Shown: positions 24,772 to 34,113, counted from the stretch's first letter. The stretch: 64,000 nt of DNA from Halorubrum sp. PV6 (GCF_003990725.2 NZ_CP030065.1:1-64000), one strand, 5' to 3'. A program made the numbers and translations. The notes: generated by a model from the sequence alone, not told the origin.

Positions 24772-26791
24772 CTGATTGCACCTCCGATTCGTCGATGCCA
24801 ATGCCGGGTTTGCCGCCTTCTCCGAACCGATCAAATCGCTGGACGACCAGCGACGGGACCGAGACGAGACCACGTGGGACGTAGATAACGAACAACACGA
24901 AGATGATACCGATTATCATCCGCCACTGTTCGGTGTACTGCGAGAGTATCTCCTCAGCACCGAAGAACGCGCCCGCGCCGAGCATCGGGCCGAAGAGCGT
25001 TCCCATCCCACCCAACAGGGCGATGACGATTACCTCACCGGAGTGAATCCAGGCCAGCGTCTGGTCAGGCGAGATGACAAACGTTGTTGGACTCGCCGCA
25101 AGGAGCCCACCGGCCAGTCCAGCGATCCCGCCGCTGATAACGAAGGCACGGCGCTTGTATTTGACCGTGTTGTAGCCGATGAACTCCGCGCGCTCCTCAC
25201 TCTCTCGGATTGACTGGATTACACTGCCGAATGGGGCGTCCATCACACGCCGTGCGAACAGGAACGCCAGCACGGCTAGCAACAGCCCAATGTAGTAGAA
25301 GATAATCTGTTGTTCGATCTCGTAGCCCATAAACGCAAAGCTGATCTCCGAGAGAGGGACGCCGAGCCCGGCGATGCCCATCGTCGGTTCAAATCCAAGC
25401 AGGCCGTCGCTGCCGCCCGTGAATCCCAATCGGAACACCGCGTTGTAGAACAGTTCGGCGAACGCGAGCGTGATCATCGCAAAGTACACACCCGACACTC
25501 GAATAGAGAGGCTCCCGACAATCCAAGCGATGACCGCACAGATGAAAATCGCGGTGGCGATCGCTACAACGAACGATGACGTGAAGTGCAACATCACGAG
25601 CGCGGCGGTGTACGCACCGACACCGTAGAACATCGTGTGGCCAAGCGGGACTAGCCCCGCATAGCCCATCACCACATCAAGGCTCAACGCGAAGATCGCC
25701 CAAATGAGAATGTTGTTCATTACGAGCACGTAGTAGCGACTGCCGGTGAACAACAGCAAGATTGGAAAGACGATCATCGCCGCAATGAACAGTATACCGA
25801 GTTTGGTTCTCGTTGAGTCGGTTAGTAACCCACCACTCGACCCAACGAGAATCTCACCCTCCCCGCCCTCAGATTCGTCGCCTCGGGTCCCGAATAGTCC
25901 CTGTGGCTTGACGAGCAACACCCCGATCATGAGCAGGAACACCGTTAGCCCCTGTAGGTTGGGAATCGTCAGCGCAAACCCACCGAGTTCGAAGAGCGTC
26001 GTGCCGTTATAGACGCGCATCATTGTCTGGACGACGCCGACGAGGAGCCCGCCGAAGACCGCACCGCGGAAGCTCCCGAGGCCGCCTAAGACGACGACGA
26101 CGAACGCGGAGATAATGACGCTATTCCCCATGCCGGTGGAGACGCTCTGGTAGCCGCCGAGAACGATGCCGGCGACTGCCGCGAGCGCGGCACCGAATCC
26201 GAACACGAGCGTGTAGTAGCGGTCGATGTCGATGCCGACGTTTCGGACCATCTGGCGGTCCTGTGAGCCGGCCCGAATGATCATCCCGTACTTCGTCCGG
26301 TTGAGCAGGAGCCAAGTGCCGACTGCGAGCACCCCCGCAAATCCGATGATGAAGTAGTTATACAGCGAGAGCTGAATCGAGAAGACACTGATTGACTGGG
26401 TGAGATAGTCCGGCACGACCAGTTGCTGCTGTTCGGTTCCCCAGACCAATTTGATGAGGTCGTTGATGATGAGGACAAGCCCGAACGTTAGCAGAATATG
26501 GTAGAGCGGATTACGACCGTACAGTGGCCGGATGGTGACCCGCTCGATTCCGGCACCGATGACACCAACGATGAGCGGGGCGGCAAGCAGTGCTACCCAG
26601 AACCCGATGCCGCTCCCCAGCGGCGCGATGATACTCAACGCGAAGTACGCACCCAGCGCGAACAGTTCTCCGTGTGAGAAGTTGATGACGTCCATCACGC
26701 CGAAAATAACCGAGAGTCCGGCGGCCAAGAGAACGTACACCATTCCCAGTGTGAGGCCGTTTATCAGTTGTTCGACAAATTGAGCGACCAT
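24764..26791 (-). CDS. livHM: Fused LivH-LivM ABC permease
   Basis: A 675-residue double permease. Residues 1-300 are LivH-like (MVAQFVEQLINGLTLGMVYV, FGVMDVINFSHGELFALGAY, and VVVLGGLGSFRGAVFGGLLVG, the cytoplasmic EAA-like loop). After a polar linker near 300-335 (GTRGDESEGGEGEILVGSSG), residues ~335-650 are LivM-like (YAGLVPLGHTMFYGVGAYTA; RESEERAEFIGYNTVKYKRR; VIVIALLGGMGTLFGPMLGA). Usually these are two genes; here they are one frame without any stop. A tail of ~30 polar residues follows. The fused protein would form the complete membrane channel with one copy each per transporter. Confidence 0.92.
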   Translation of the reverse strand: MVAQFVEQLINGLTLGMVYVLLAAGLSVIFGVMDVINFSHGELFALGAYFALSIIAPLGSGIGFWVALLAAPLIVGVIGAGIERVTIRPLYGRNPLYHILLTFGLVLIINDLIKLVWGTEQQQLVVPDYLTQSISVFSIQLSLYNYFIIGFAGVLAVGTWLLLNRTKYGMIIRAGSQDRQMVRNVGIDIDRYYTLVFGFGAALAAVAGIVLGGYQSVSTGMGNSVIISAFVVVVLGGLGSFRGAVFGGLLVGVVQTMMRVYNGTTLFELGGFALTIPNLQGLTVFLLMIGVLLVKPQGLFGTRGDESEGGEGEILVGSSGGLLTDSTRTKLGILFIAAMIVFPILLLFTGSRYYVLVMNNILIWAIFALSLDVVMGYAGLVPLGHTMFYGVGAYTAALVMLHFTSSFVVAIATAIFICAVIAWIVGSLSIRVSGVYFAMITLAFAELFYNAVFRLGFTGGSDGLLGFEPTMGIAGLGVPLSEISFAFMGYEIEQQIIFYYIGLLLAVLAFLFARRVMDAPFGSVIQSIRESEERAEFIGYNTVKYKRRAFVISGGIAGLAGGLLAASPTTFVISPDQTLAWIHSGEVIVIALLGGMGTLFGPMLGAGAFFGAEEILSQYTEQWRMIIGIIFVLFVIYVPRGLVSVPSLVVQRFDRFGEGGKPGIGIDESEVQSDD

Positions 26792-26797
26792 GGTGGG

Positions 26798-28039
26798 TTA
26801 GTTACAGCCGAGTTCACTTGCTGGCGGAAGTGTCTCACCCGCAGGGATTTCATTGACCAGTTCGACGGCGGGAGATCCACCGTCGTCGATAATTTCGCCC
26901 ATCCATGTCGGGTTGGTCGCCTGACGGTCTTCTTCGCGGAGCGTGATATCTCCGAGGACCGTCTCGTAGGTACCGCCTTCAAGCGTGTCACGTACGTCGT
27001 CAACCTCCGTACTGCCCGCTTCGTTCATCCCTTTTGCTATCAGACGCAGCGAGTCGTACCCGACACGGGAGAAGTTGCCTGGCGAGCCGTCGTATTCGCT
27101 TTCGTAGGCGTCGACAAACTGCTGGTTGTCACCGGTATCCAGCGTCGACAAGTATCGGACGCCACCGTAAGTCTCGACGCTGTTCATGCCGGTTCCAGCA
27201 AGCACGCTCTGGAACGTTTGGGTCGGCCCGATGACAATCTTGTCGTCTGTCAGACCCTGGTCTGCAGCCTGATTAGTGAAACTCACGAGGTCACCGCCGG
27301 TCATGCCTAAGACGACGATGTCGGCATCGGAGTTGCTGATCTGGCTGACGTACGAGCCGTAATTCGACGCGCCGAGTTGCGAGGTCGACACACCAGTTTC
27401 GTTGTACTCTCCGTTCGCGCTGGCCATCCGTTGGCTAACACGGTCATAGACCGACTGACCGTACGCGTAGTCGGCGTAGTGGAACCAGACGTTTGTCCCG
27501 AGCTCGTTGACGCTGTAGGCCGAAATAGCCTCGGCGATCATTGCGGTGTTGGTCTCGAACCGGAAAACCCAGGGGTTACACGCAGACCCGGTGATGGGGA
27601 CTGCGGCCCCGCCCGAGAAATAAACGAACTCCGAAGAGTTCGCGATCTCGTTGATTCCCAGCGCGACTGAGCTCGAAATCGCACCGAGTATGAAATCGGC
27701 TCCTTCTTGCTGGACGAGGCGCTGCACTTCGTCTTGTGCTGCTCTCGCTTCGGTCTCGGTATCACCAGTCACGAGTTCGAATTCGAAGTCGTAGTCGCTG
27801 TTGGCATTGATCTGGCTGACGGCCAGCTCGGCGCCCCGGCGCTGGTTCGGTCCCAGGGAACTGTACGGACCGCTCATTGGATTCACGCTGCCGACAGTTA
27901 TGGTATTTGTTCCGCCAGTTGAACCGCCACTACAGCCGGCGAGTCCAAACGCACCGGCTGCCCCGGCAGTTGCCATGAATTTCCGACGCGAGCTAGTGCT
28001 CGGTACAGTATGATTTGTCTTGTCATGTGTGTCTTTCAT
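26798..28039 (-). CDS. livK: LivK-type solute-binding lipoprotein
   Basis: A 413-residue exported receptor (Peripla_BP_6 type). The N-terminus has a twin-arginine signal (SSRRKFMATAGAAGAFGLAG) ending in a lipobox LAGCSGG, then a Ser/Gly/Thr linker. The core shows GSVNPMSGPYSSLGPNQRRG, IGPTQTFQSVLAGTG and the two-lobe pattern of amino-acid and amide receptors. The ATG at 28039 gives a normal signal length. It is the first gene of the liv operon. Because the family also imports urea, amides and aromatic acids, and the surrounding genes are catabolic, the ligand is probably not leucine (inference). Confidence 0.92.
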   Translation of the reverse strand: MKDTHDKTNHTVPSTSSRRKFMATAGAAGAFGLAGCSGGSTGGTNTITVGSVNPMSGPYSSLGPNQRRGAELAVSQINANSDYDFEFELVTGDTETEARAAQDEVQRLVQQEGADFILGAISSSVALGINEIANSSEFVYFSGGAAVPITGSACNPWVFRFETNTAMIAEAISAYSVNELGTNVWFHYADYAYGQSVYDRVSQRMASANGEYNETGVSTSQLGASNYGSYVSQISNSDADIVVLGMTGGDLVSFTNQAADQGLTDDKIVIGPTQTFQSVLAGTGMNSVETYGGVRYLSTLDTGDNQQFVDAYESEYDGSPGNFSRVGYDSLRLIAKGMNEAGSTEVDDVRDTLEGGTYETVLGDITLREEDRQATNPTWMGEIIDDGGSPAVELVNEIPAGETLPPASELGCN

Positions 28040-28367
28040 ACTCACACCAAAGATTGGCATCCAACTCCTATTAAAACCTTCTGTGGAACAGACAGTCTGA
28101 CCCAATTGAATTTCATCTAATTCTCGGTCTCAAACCGTCAGTGGCGGTCTACTGGTGCCTATTTCGCCCAGCCATTTTTATTGGCGAACTTTGGCTCTGT
28201 TGAAACTCTCAATCGATTGTATGCTCTCGGAACCGTGCTGAATACAGCGCGCGAGTCGCTGAAGTCACTCTCTCACTGAGCGGTCTGCCCGCTCGTGGCT
28301 TGGCATACACCTGTTCGCCCACGTTAAGATTCAGCCCGGTCCACCCCAACCTGAAGTTTTATCCTTC
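28040..28367. other. Intergenic region with mobile-element end
   Basis: No gene. GGCTCTGTTGAAACTCTC at 28194-28211 followed by CCGTGCTGAATACAGCGCG (28230-28248) resembles a terminal repeat of the GGCTCTGTTGAAA type and matches a fragment at about 16003-16018 in inverse orientation. A TATA-like GTTTTATCC lies just before the gene at 28368. Confidence 0.45.
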
Positions 28368-29105
28368 ATGCCGAGGGATGCTCATTGGATGTACAAGCAC
28401 GTAGCTCTACTAGTCAGGCGGGATGGGCTGTCTCACGAGGAGTTCGTCGACTACTGGCAGACAAACCATACGCCCATCGCGAGAAACATCGAAGGCGTCG
28501 TTCGTTACCAACAAGTCCTGCCGACAGACGACACGAACTCTGAGTTCGACGGGCTCGCAGAACTGTACTTCGAGACGCTTGACGACCTTCACGAAGCACT
28601 CGGTAGTCCCGGATCGCGCGACTACGACCCGACGAAAGAGGTCGCAGCCGAGGCCCGCGAGGACGTAGATAATTTCCTCGCGATCGATGAGCGTCCGCGC
28701 ATCATCGGAGAGGAACGAGTCGTCAAAGACGAGGTTGACGGCGACACAGACGGCCTCTACAAGCACTCTGCGTTCCTTGTCCGCCAGGATGGCATGACAC
28801 ATGAAGAGTTCATCGACCACTGGCAGAACACCCATACGCCTATCGCCAGCGAGATCGAGGGCGTCGTCAGGTACAGTCAAGTAATCCCGAGTGATCCCAA
28901 GAACGCTGAATTCGACGGCGTCGCAGAGCTCTACTTCGAGGATCTTGATAAGCTGTACCGTGCGCTTGGAAGCGAAGGATCCCGGGACTATGATGCCCCC
29001 AGCGGCAAGGCAAAGGAAGCCCGTGACGATGTCGACAACTTTCTTGCCATCAACGAGCGTCCACGGTTCATCGGGAAAGAGCGGGTCGTCAAGCGCCAAG
29101 AGTGA
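28368..29105 (+). CDS. Tandem EthD-domain protein
   Basis: A 245-residue protein made of two homologous EthD-type ferredoxin-like domains: 1-122 (MYKHVALLVRRDGLSHEEFV; HTPIARNIEGVVRYQQVLP) and 124-245 (LYKHSAFLVRQDGMTHEEFI; HTPIASEIEGVVRYSQVIP). The halves are about 60-70 percent alike by eye, so the gene arose by internal duplication. EthD-type proteins usually dimerise; here the dimer is in one chain. They accompany oxygenases and degradative enzymes, with poorly defined roles. It is 3 bases from the HD-domain gene, so the two are cotranscribed. A single-domain relative is at 39622-39948. Confidence 0.85.
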   Translation: MPRDAHWMYKHVALLVRRDGLSHEEFVDYWQTNHTPIARNIEGVVRYQQVLPTDDTNSEFDGLAELYFETLDDLHEALGSPGSRDYDPTKEVAAEAREDVDNFLAIDERPRIIGEERVVKDEVDGDTDGLYKHSAFLVRQDGMTHEEFIDHWQNTHTPIASEIEGVVRYSQVIPSDPKNAEFDGVAELYFEDLDKLYRALGSEGSRDYDAPSGKAKEARDDVDNFLAINERPRFIGKERVVKRQE

Positions 29106-29108
29106 CCC

Positions 29109-29699
29109 ATGTTGGAGTATAATACCCAGGTTCGTGAGGCCTTTCCAGAACTCGACAACATTGAGAGCGACGACTTGCGCGAGAAGGTTGTTGAAGCATG
29201 GACGCTCGGACTCAGTCGTGGCGGCTGGCGCGACATCAACGACATTCCCTACGCGTGGAACATCCATGATGTAACCAACGCCGAACACGTCCGTGGTGTC
29301 ACCCGCATCGCTCGTGAAACTGCCGCCGAACAGCGCGAGTTTCACGGCGTAGACCCGGACATGGACGTCATCGTTGCGGCATCGCTTCTTCACGATGTAG
29401 GAAAGTGCTACGAGTACGTCGATTTTGTTGATGATGAAAAACTCATCGAGCCAGACCCCGAGTATGCCACCGCAGAAGTGCCTCACTCGCTGTCTGGCTA
29501 TGCCCTTGCACATGAAGTGGGCTGTCCGCTGGCCGTCCAGCGTGCCATCCCTCATTTCATTGGCGAAATTCCCGCTAGGACGATGGAAGCCGAACTCATC
29601 AAAAGCGCAAACTCTGCCTCCTCGAACGCGATTACCCAGTCTGCGATGGGAATCACACTTAAAGAGTGGGTCGAGAAATACTCTCAGACCCAGGACTGA
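29109..29699 (+). CDS. HD-domain phosphohydrolase-like protein
   Basis: A 196-residue HD protein: EHVRGVTRIARETAAEQREF provides the first His, VAASLLHDVGKCYEYV the HD pair, and ALAHEVGCPLAVQRAIPHFI a later His. Metal-dependent hydrolases of this sort act on phosphate or other esters, but the substrate here cannot be inferred. The N-terminal 50 residues (QVREAFPELDNIESDDLREKVVEAW) recall the small HD proteins that follow amino-acid or amide catabolic genes. It forms a unit with the EthD gene upstream. Confidence 0.8.
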   Translation: MLEYNTQVREAFPELDNIESDDLREKVVEAWTLGLSRGGWRDINDIPYAWNIHDVTNAEHVRGVTRIARETAAEQREFHGVDPDMDVIVAASLLHDVGKCYEYVDFVDDEKLIEPDPEYATAEVPHSLSGYALAHEVGCPLAVQRAIPHFIGEIPARTMEAELIKSANSASSNAITQSAMGITLKEWVEKYSQTQD

Positions 29700-29756
29700 A
29701 CAGTCCCTGACACTTCAGCCCGCAATTATAATGCCGATTAGGTGGTATGTTATGTT

Positions 29757-29933
29757 ATGCCAGTTCCAGGCTACGACCCCGACGATGTGGATGAACTGCT
29801 CGAATCGAAGCTCAGCGAGGCGAAAATCCGCGATCAGCTGTCCGAGAGCGAGTGGCAGTCCTACCAAGACGGTGAGGAGCCGCTGATTGACCTGCTCGGA
29901 GACGACGAAATTGAAGGGATGCTCGGAAAGTAG
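29757..29933 (+). CDS. Small acidic protein of unknown function
   Basis: A 58-residue helical acidic protein (MPVPGYDPDDVDELLESKLS, then AKIRDQLSESEWQSYQDGEE and a C-terminal LLGDDEIEGMLGK). The ATG at 29757 lies close after a TATA-like ATTATAATG; an in-frame GTG-side start 15 bases upstream is less likely. No family recognised. It ends 2 bases from the end of the convergent acylase gene. Confidence 0.55.
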   Translation: MPVPGYDPDDVDELLESKLSEAKIRDQLSESEWQSYQDGEEPLIDLLGDDEIEGMLGK

Positions 29934-29934
29934 C

Positions 29935-32784
29935 TTACTCCTCGCCGCCGCGTTTGTGGAGCCAGACGAGTGCCGACCCGAATACGGCCGCCGCGCCGCT
30001 CAGTACGGTGAACCCCGGGACGCTATCGCCGGTGGTGGTAGTCGCGTCTTCTTCGGAAGCGGGCGTCGAGGGGTCCGGCGTCGACCCGTCCGGTGTTGCC
30101 GTGCTGTCGTCGGATGTGGTAGTGTCGTCGTCCGGTGTCACCGTGTCGGTCTGTCGGGCTATTTCCTGTGTCGACTCGGTAGCGGCGTCGATCTCATCGT
30201 CGCTGAATAGCAGATCCTTGTAGTTGAAGTTCTCGAACATGGAGAGTTGGTCGTCGTAGTGGGGGCCGGTCGACCCGTCCGGTGCGACGTAGCCGTCGTT
30301 ACCCGGCGGGAGGATGTTCTCGGCGGTCGGGTCGTCGCTCATACGGACGAAGTGGTTCTCGGTCCCGCGGTTCATCCGCGCGGTGCTGCCCGCGGAGGTG
30401 ACGCCGATGGGCATCCCGAACAGCGCGAGGTTGTTGAACGTATGAAGCGAGGCGTCGCCGCGCCAGCTCGATGGGTCACCGTCGTACTCACCGCTCAGCG
30501 ACGAGACGGCGGCTTTGAACGCTGAGACGAGTTCGTCGTCGGGGCTGTCACCGACGTAGTCGACGGCGGTGTCAAGCGCCGTCTCGTCGGGGTTGAGAAC
30601 GCGCATCAGCGTCCCGCGGCCGTAGTCGTAGTTCAGGAAGTACGACGCCGGACCGTAGGCGTCGCCGAAGGTCTCGGCGAAGACTTCCTGCAGGATGTGC
30701 GGGAATGTCTCGTTCCAGATGGTGTAGCCAGCAGGGTACTGGCCCTCGTGGTCGTCGCCGTCGGCCTGTGCGAAGTGGTCCCAGGACTCCAGTTCGGCCA
30801 TCGCGGCCTGCTCGGTGTCGGTGAGGTCTGCCGCATCCAGAGCGTCCATCAGGTGTTGTTTGTACCGGATAGCGCGGAGGTCGGTAAAGGAGATGTCGTA
30901 GACAACGTCTTTGAGGAACTCGTAACCGACGCTGCCGGTGTTTGACAGGCGGTGCTCGACCATGTTGATGATTCGCTGGACGCGGTGGTCGGTCGACCAC
31001 GAGTAGCTGAGGTCGCCGTTGTTCCACTCCGGCGCGGGCTTGTTGTTCCACTGTGCCGAGTAGCCTGGGTCGGGGTTGATCGCCGCGGGCACCTCTCCGT
31101 CGGCGGCCCGGAGGTAGTCGTCCTTGGTGAGTTCGTACTGGGTCCCGTCAGCCGGGAGACGGGTGTCGAACTCGACGGATTCGGCGTCGGGGTACCGACC
31201 GAGATGGACATACGCAATGTCGCCGTTGTTGTCCGCCCACATGAAGTTCAGGGCGTAGTCACACCGCTGAGATACTTCCACAAACTCCTCTGCATCCTCG
31301 GCGAACTGCTGTTCGTAATACGCCCGCCAGCAGTTCATGTGTCGCCCCCCGTAGGATTTGGTCTGGGCGATGGCCTGCTCGTTCTCGGGGTCCCAGGTCG
31401 TGATGACGCCGTGGCGGGTGAAGCGGTCGGTGTAGGTCACGTCCTCGCCGCCTGTAACCTCGATGGTTTCCTCATTGGTCTCGATCTCGTACTCCTCGCC
31501 TTGGAAGGTGTAGGTGTCCGGGCTGTCCTCGTTGACGGTAATTGACTCGTTGAACATCTGGAGGCAGTTGTCGATGCCCGCCGTCGAGGTGAACGCACCG
31601 TTGCGGTTGCGCCCGAACATGATGAACGGGTAGCCGGTGACGGTGATGCCGGCGATATCGAACTCCGGGCCGTGCAGCCCCGCCTCGTACATGATAGAAG
31701 GCGTGTTGAAGCCCATCTGTGGGCCGCCCATAAGTATCGACGACCCGCTGTCGGTGATGTCTCCCTGGACCGCCAGCGCGTTCGAGCCGTACTTGATAGG
31801 GAGGCCGAGTTCGTTCAGGCCGGTCGCGAGCGTCCGGACCCGCTCCATCTCGGACTCGTGGACGGCCTGTGGGTCGTCGGGGATGGAGAAGTCCCCACCG
31901 GTGATGCGGTTGCTTGCCTCGACGCGCTCGCCGGTCGCACCGCGGGAGACGTTGACGGAGCTGCTGGGCGTGCTCGTGGTTGACGTTCCCGACGACATTG
32001 GGTTGTCGCGCCTAACTTCGGTGTACGGTGGCGTATAACCCGCGTCCGACTGGACCGTCGACGTCGGTGCGCCAGGGTCGTCACCCCAGTTGAGGTCCTC
32101 TAAGAGTTCCATCGCGCGCTGCTCGTCGCCGGTCTGACCGGTGAGGATGTCGACGACCGTCGCGTTCAGCGTCTCCAACTGGAACCCGCTAAAAAAGGCC
32201 ATGCTCCCGACGAACATCCCGGCGGCGTCTTCCGTCGAGAACTCCTCGGGCTCGAAGCCGCTCTCCTGGAACGCCTGGTGGAACTCCATTTCGTTGCTAT
32301 CCCGGACTTCCCGGATGTAGCGGTTGATTCCGTTTGTAAAGGCCTGCAAAACCTCCCGCTGGTCGGCTTTCAGCTGGTCCTGTGCCTGCGCGTCCAGCGA
32401 CGGCTCCCCAGCCGTGTTGCGACGGGCCGCCTTGTCGAAGGAGACCCAGTCGTTGTCGCCCTCGCCCGCGCCGATGGCTGCGGCGACGGTGCCGTGGTAG
32501 TAGCGCTTGTACAGTTCCAACTGGTAAAGCCGGTCTTCGGCCGTCGCGTAGCCGTAGCCGTAGAACACGGGAGCGCGGCTGTCGGCCTCGCGCGCGTAGA
32601 TGTGCGGGACGCCGTACTCGTCGCGTTTAATCGTGACTGTGGCCTCTCCGCCGTCGGTCTGTGCGTACGCGAGTTCTGTCTGTGTGACGGCACCGATACC
32701 CACTGCACCGGCGACCGCTGTGCCCGCTTTCAGAACGTCACGTCGTGATACGTCTTGCCAGCTACGCTGGGCGTTGTTTGACAT
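29935..32784 (-). CDS. Exported penicillin-acylase-family Ntn hydrolase
   Basis: A 949-residue secreted enzyme. The N-terminus is a Tat signal (SRRDVLKAGTAVAGAVGIGA). The mature part follows the penicillin acylase layout: alpha-chain TIKRDEYGVPHIYAREADSR, a spacer, then the self-cleavage site at YGSNALAVQG with S334 as predicted N-terminal nucleophile, and the beta-chain motifs SILMGGPQMGFNTPSIMYEA and FGRNRNGAFTSTAG. The C-terminus has a Thr/Ser/Asp-rich stalk and PGFTVLSGAAAVFGSALVWL followed by HKRGGEE, a PGF-CTERM-like tail processed by archaeosortase. It thus sits on the cell surface. Relatives cleave acyl-amides such as phenylacetyl amides or acyl-homoserine lactones; the nearby phenylacetate cluster favours the former (inference). 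Confidence 0.88.
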   Translation of the reverse strand: MSNNAQRSWQDVSRRDVLKAGTAVAGAVGIGAVTQTELAYAQTDGGEATVTIKRDEYGVPHIYAREADSRAPVFYGYGYATAEDRLYQLELYKRYYHGTVAAAIGAGEGDNDWVSFDKAARRNTAGEPSLDAQAQDQLKADQREVLQAFTNGINRYIREVRDSNEMEFHQAFQESGFEPEEFSTEDAAGMFVGSMAFFSGFQLETLNATVVDILTGQTGDEQRAMELLEDLNWGDDPGAPTSTVQSDAGYTPPYTEVRRDNPMSSGTSTTSTPSSSVNVSRGATGERVEASNRITGGDFSIPDDPQAVHESEMERVRTLATGLNELGLPIKYGSNALAVQGDITDSGSSILMGGPQMGFNTPSIMYEAGLHGPEFDIAGITVTGYPFIMFGRNRNGAFTSTAGIDNCLQMFNESITVNEDSPDTYTFQGEEYEIETNEETIEVTGGEDVTYTDRFTRHGVITTWDPENEQAIAQTKSYGGRHMNCWRAYYEQQFAEDAEEFVEVSQRCDYALNFMWADNNGDIAYVHLGRYPDAESVEFDTRLPADGTQYELTKDDYLRAADGEVPAAINPDPGYSAQWNNKPAPEWNNGDLSYSWSTDHRVQRIINMVEHRLSNTGSVGYEFLKDVVYDISFTDLRAIRYKQHLMDALDAADLTDTEQAAMAELESWDHFAQADGDDHEGQYPAGYTIWNETFPHILQEVFAETFGDAYGPASYFLNYDYGRGTLMRVLNPDETALDTAVDYVGDSPDDELVSAFKAAVSSLSGEYDGDPSSWRGDASLHTFNNLALFGMPIGVTSAGSTARMNRGTENHFVRMSDDPTAENILPPGNDGYVAPDGSTGPHYDDQLSMFENFNYKDLLFSDDEIDAATESTQEIARQTDTVTPDDDTTTSDDSTATPDGSTPDPSTPASEEDATTTTGDSVPGFTVLSGAAAVFGSALVWLHKRGGEE

Positions 32785-32903
32785 TCATTCGCATGATTCG
32801 TGGGTACATCATAAATTTTTGGGCAATAATCGCAATATGATTCTAATGAGAAAACCGGAGCGACAATACGACTGACACACGGTCGAGCTGGTCGAAATCG
32901 CGG

Positions 32904-33450
32904 TCAGGCCGCGTCGATATCGGCTTCGAGCCTTTCGGCCATATCGAACATTTTGCGGACGGGCCGGGCCTGTTTCTCACTGTGTGTCGTCACATAGTTT
33001 ATTCCGTCGCTGAGCCGGTCCATCCGTTCGACCGCCTTGTCGATGAGGCTAGTCACCGAGGGGCTGACCTCGACGACGGCGACCACGTCACCCTGTCTGT
33101 CCCGGATCGGAACTGCCAACGCCAGCGAGTGGAACAGGTCGGCGTCGGTTGCCGTCCAGATATCCGTCTTGGGGACTGGCTTCCTCTCTTGGAGGACGGT
33201 TTCGGCCAGGGTCTGGTCTTACCACCGGTCTTGAAGACCTCATAGCCGTTCCGTCCGATGACTTCGTATTCATTGTAGTGTAGTAGGTCGACTATGTCGC
33301 TCTTCTAGGCCGTTATCCTGCCTCGTGGTCGATGACGGACACCGGCTCGGGATCCCGCTGGAAAAGCGTCGTAAACGCCCATTTCCAGAACGCGTCGAGA
33401 TTTATCGCGTCACTACTCTCCGCCTCGGGTTCGATGGTCGGCGCTATCTG
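32904..33450 (-). pseudogene. Decayed PAS-domain sensory protein
   Basis: Read in pieces on the minus strand: TIEPEAESSDAINLDAFWKW and FQRDPEPVSVIDHEAG, then (after a stop and shift) DIVDLLHYNEYEVIGRNGYE, then after another shift near 33225 QTLAETVLQERKPVPKTDIW ... ALAVPIRDRQGDVVAVVEVS to the stop at 32904. EVIGRNGYEVF...ETVLQERKPV...VPIRDRQGDVVAVVEVS is the pattern of haloarchaeal PAS domains in transducers and regulators. At least two frameshifts and an in-frame stop make it nonfunctional. The final helical 50 residues could be the start of a signalling helix or a natural end. Confidence 0.6.
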
Positions 33451-33580
33451 TAATAATCCCAACTGTATAGAGACACAGTGGGTGCTTGTCGCCTACTTAG
33501 TTGTGACGAAGCACGCATTCCGCTGCCAGAAAATAGGCGCTCGTCCCTGACTACTCCGAGTCACAGCCCGTCGCGACCGA

Positions 33581-33964
33581 TCATCCAGTCTTGTAGACGC
33601 CGCGAGCATCAGCGACCTGTGCGCCGTCGGCCGCGTACACGTCCACGTCAACGACGCCGACATCGCCGCCAAGTCGGCGGACGTCTGCCTCAGCGCGGAG
33701 GTCCCCGGTGCCAGCTTCGAGGTAGTCGATACGCATATCGATGGTCGGCACCGGCTGATCGACTTTCGAAACGAGCGCAGCTCCGCCGACAGTATCTGCG
33801 AGAGTGAACGTGACGCCACCATGCGCCATTACTCTGTCTTCGTTCCAAGAGAGTTCCTCGCGCATCTCGATGTTGCCTTCGGCGTGTCCGTCGTTGATGG
33901 CAGTCAGTTTCACACCGAGTAACTTTGCAAACGGCATGTTCTCGAAGAACGCTTCGACATCCAT
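33581..33964 (-). CDS. Hotdog-fold thioesterase (PaaI family)
   Basis: A 127-residue single hotdog domain. FENMPFAKLLGVKLTAINDG starts the fold and NEDRVMAHGGVTFTLADTVG is the PaaI/4HBT-II signature (HGG followed by a helix with the acidic residue D). It should hydrolyse acyl-CoA thioesters, for example aromatic CoA esters that accumulate when the pathway stalls. The ATG at 33964 is preferred; the in-frame upstream codons are not conserved-looking. It is monocistronic. A second PaaI-type protein lies at 48773-49171. Confidence 0.82.
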   Translation of the reverse strand: MDVEAFFENMPFAKLLGVKLTAINDGHAEGNIEMREELSWNEDRVMAHGGVTFTLADTVGGAALVSKVDQPVPTIDMRIDYLEAGTGDLRAEADVRRLGGDVGVVDVDVYAADGAQVADARGVYKTG

Positions 33965-34113
33965 AGTCACCTCATCCAATTCTCAGCCGGACGAATAAAC
34001 ATTGCTGCGAAGCGATACCAACCATACGGCAGCGCGTTCCGGACTGCAACGGGAAACATACACGGAAAGAGTTTCCTCGGTGCGGCTGTTCCCCTAGCGT
34101 GATTGGACTCGTC

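Noticed and set aside
28410-29555. 381-codon open frame on the minus strand
   Set aside because: Shadow of the tandem EthD and HD genes; the internal repetition merely mirrors the EthD duplication.
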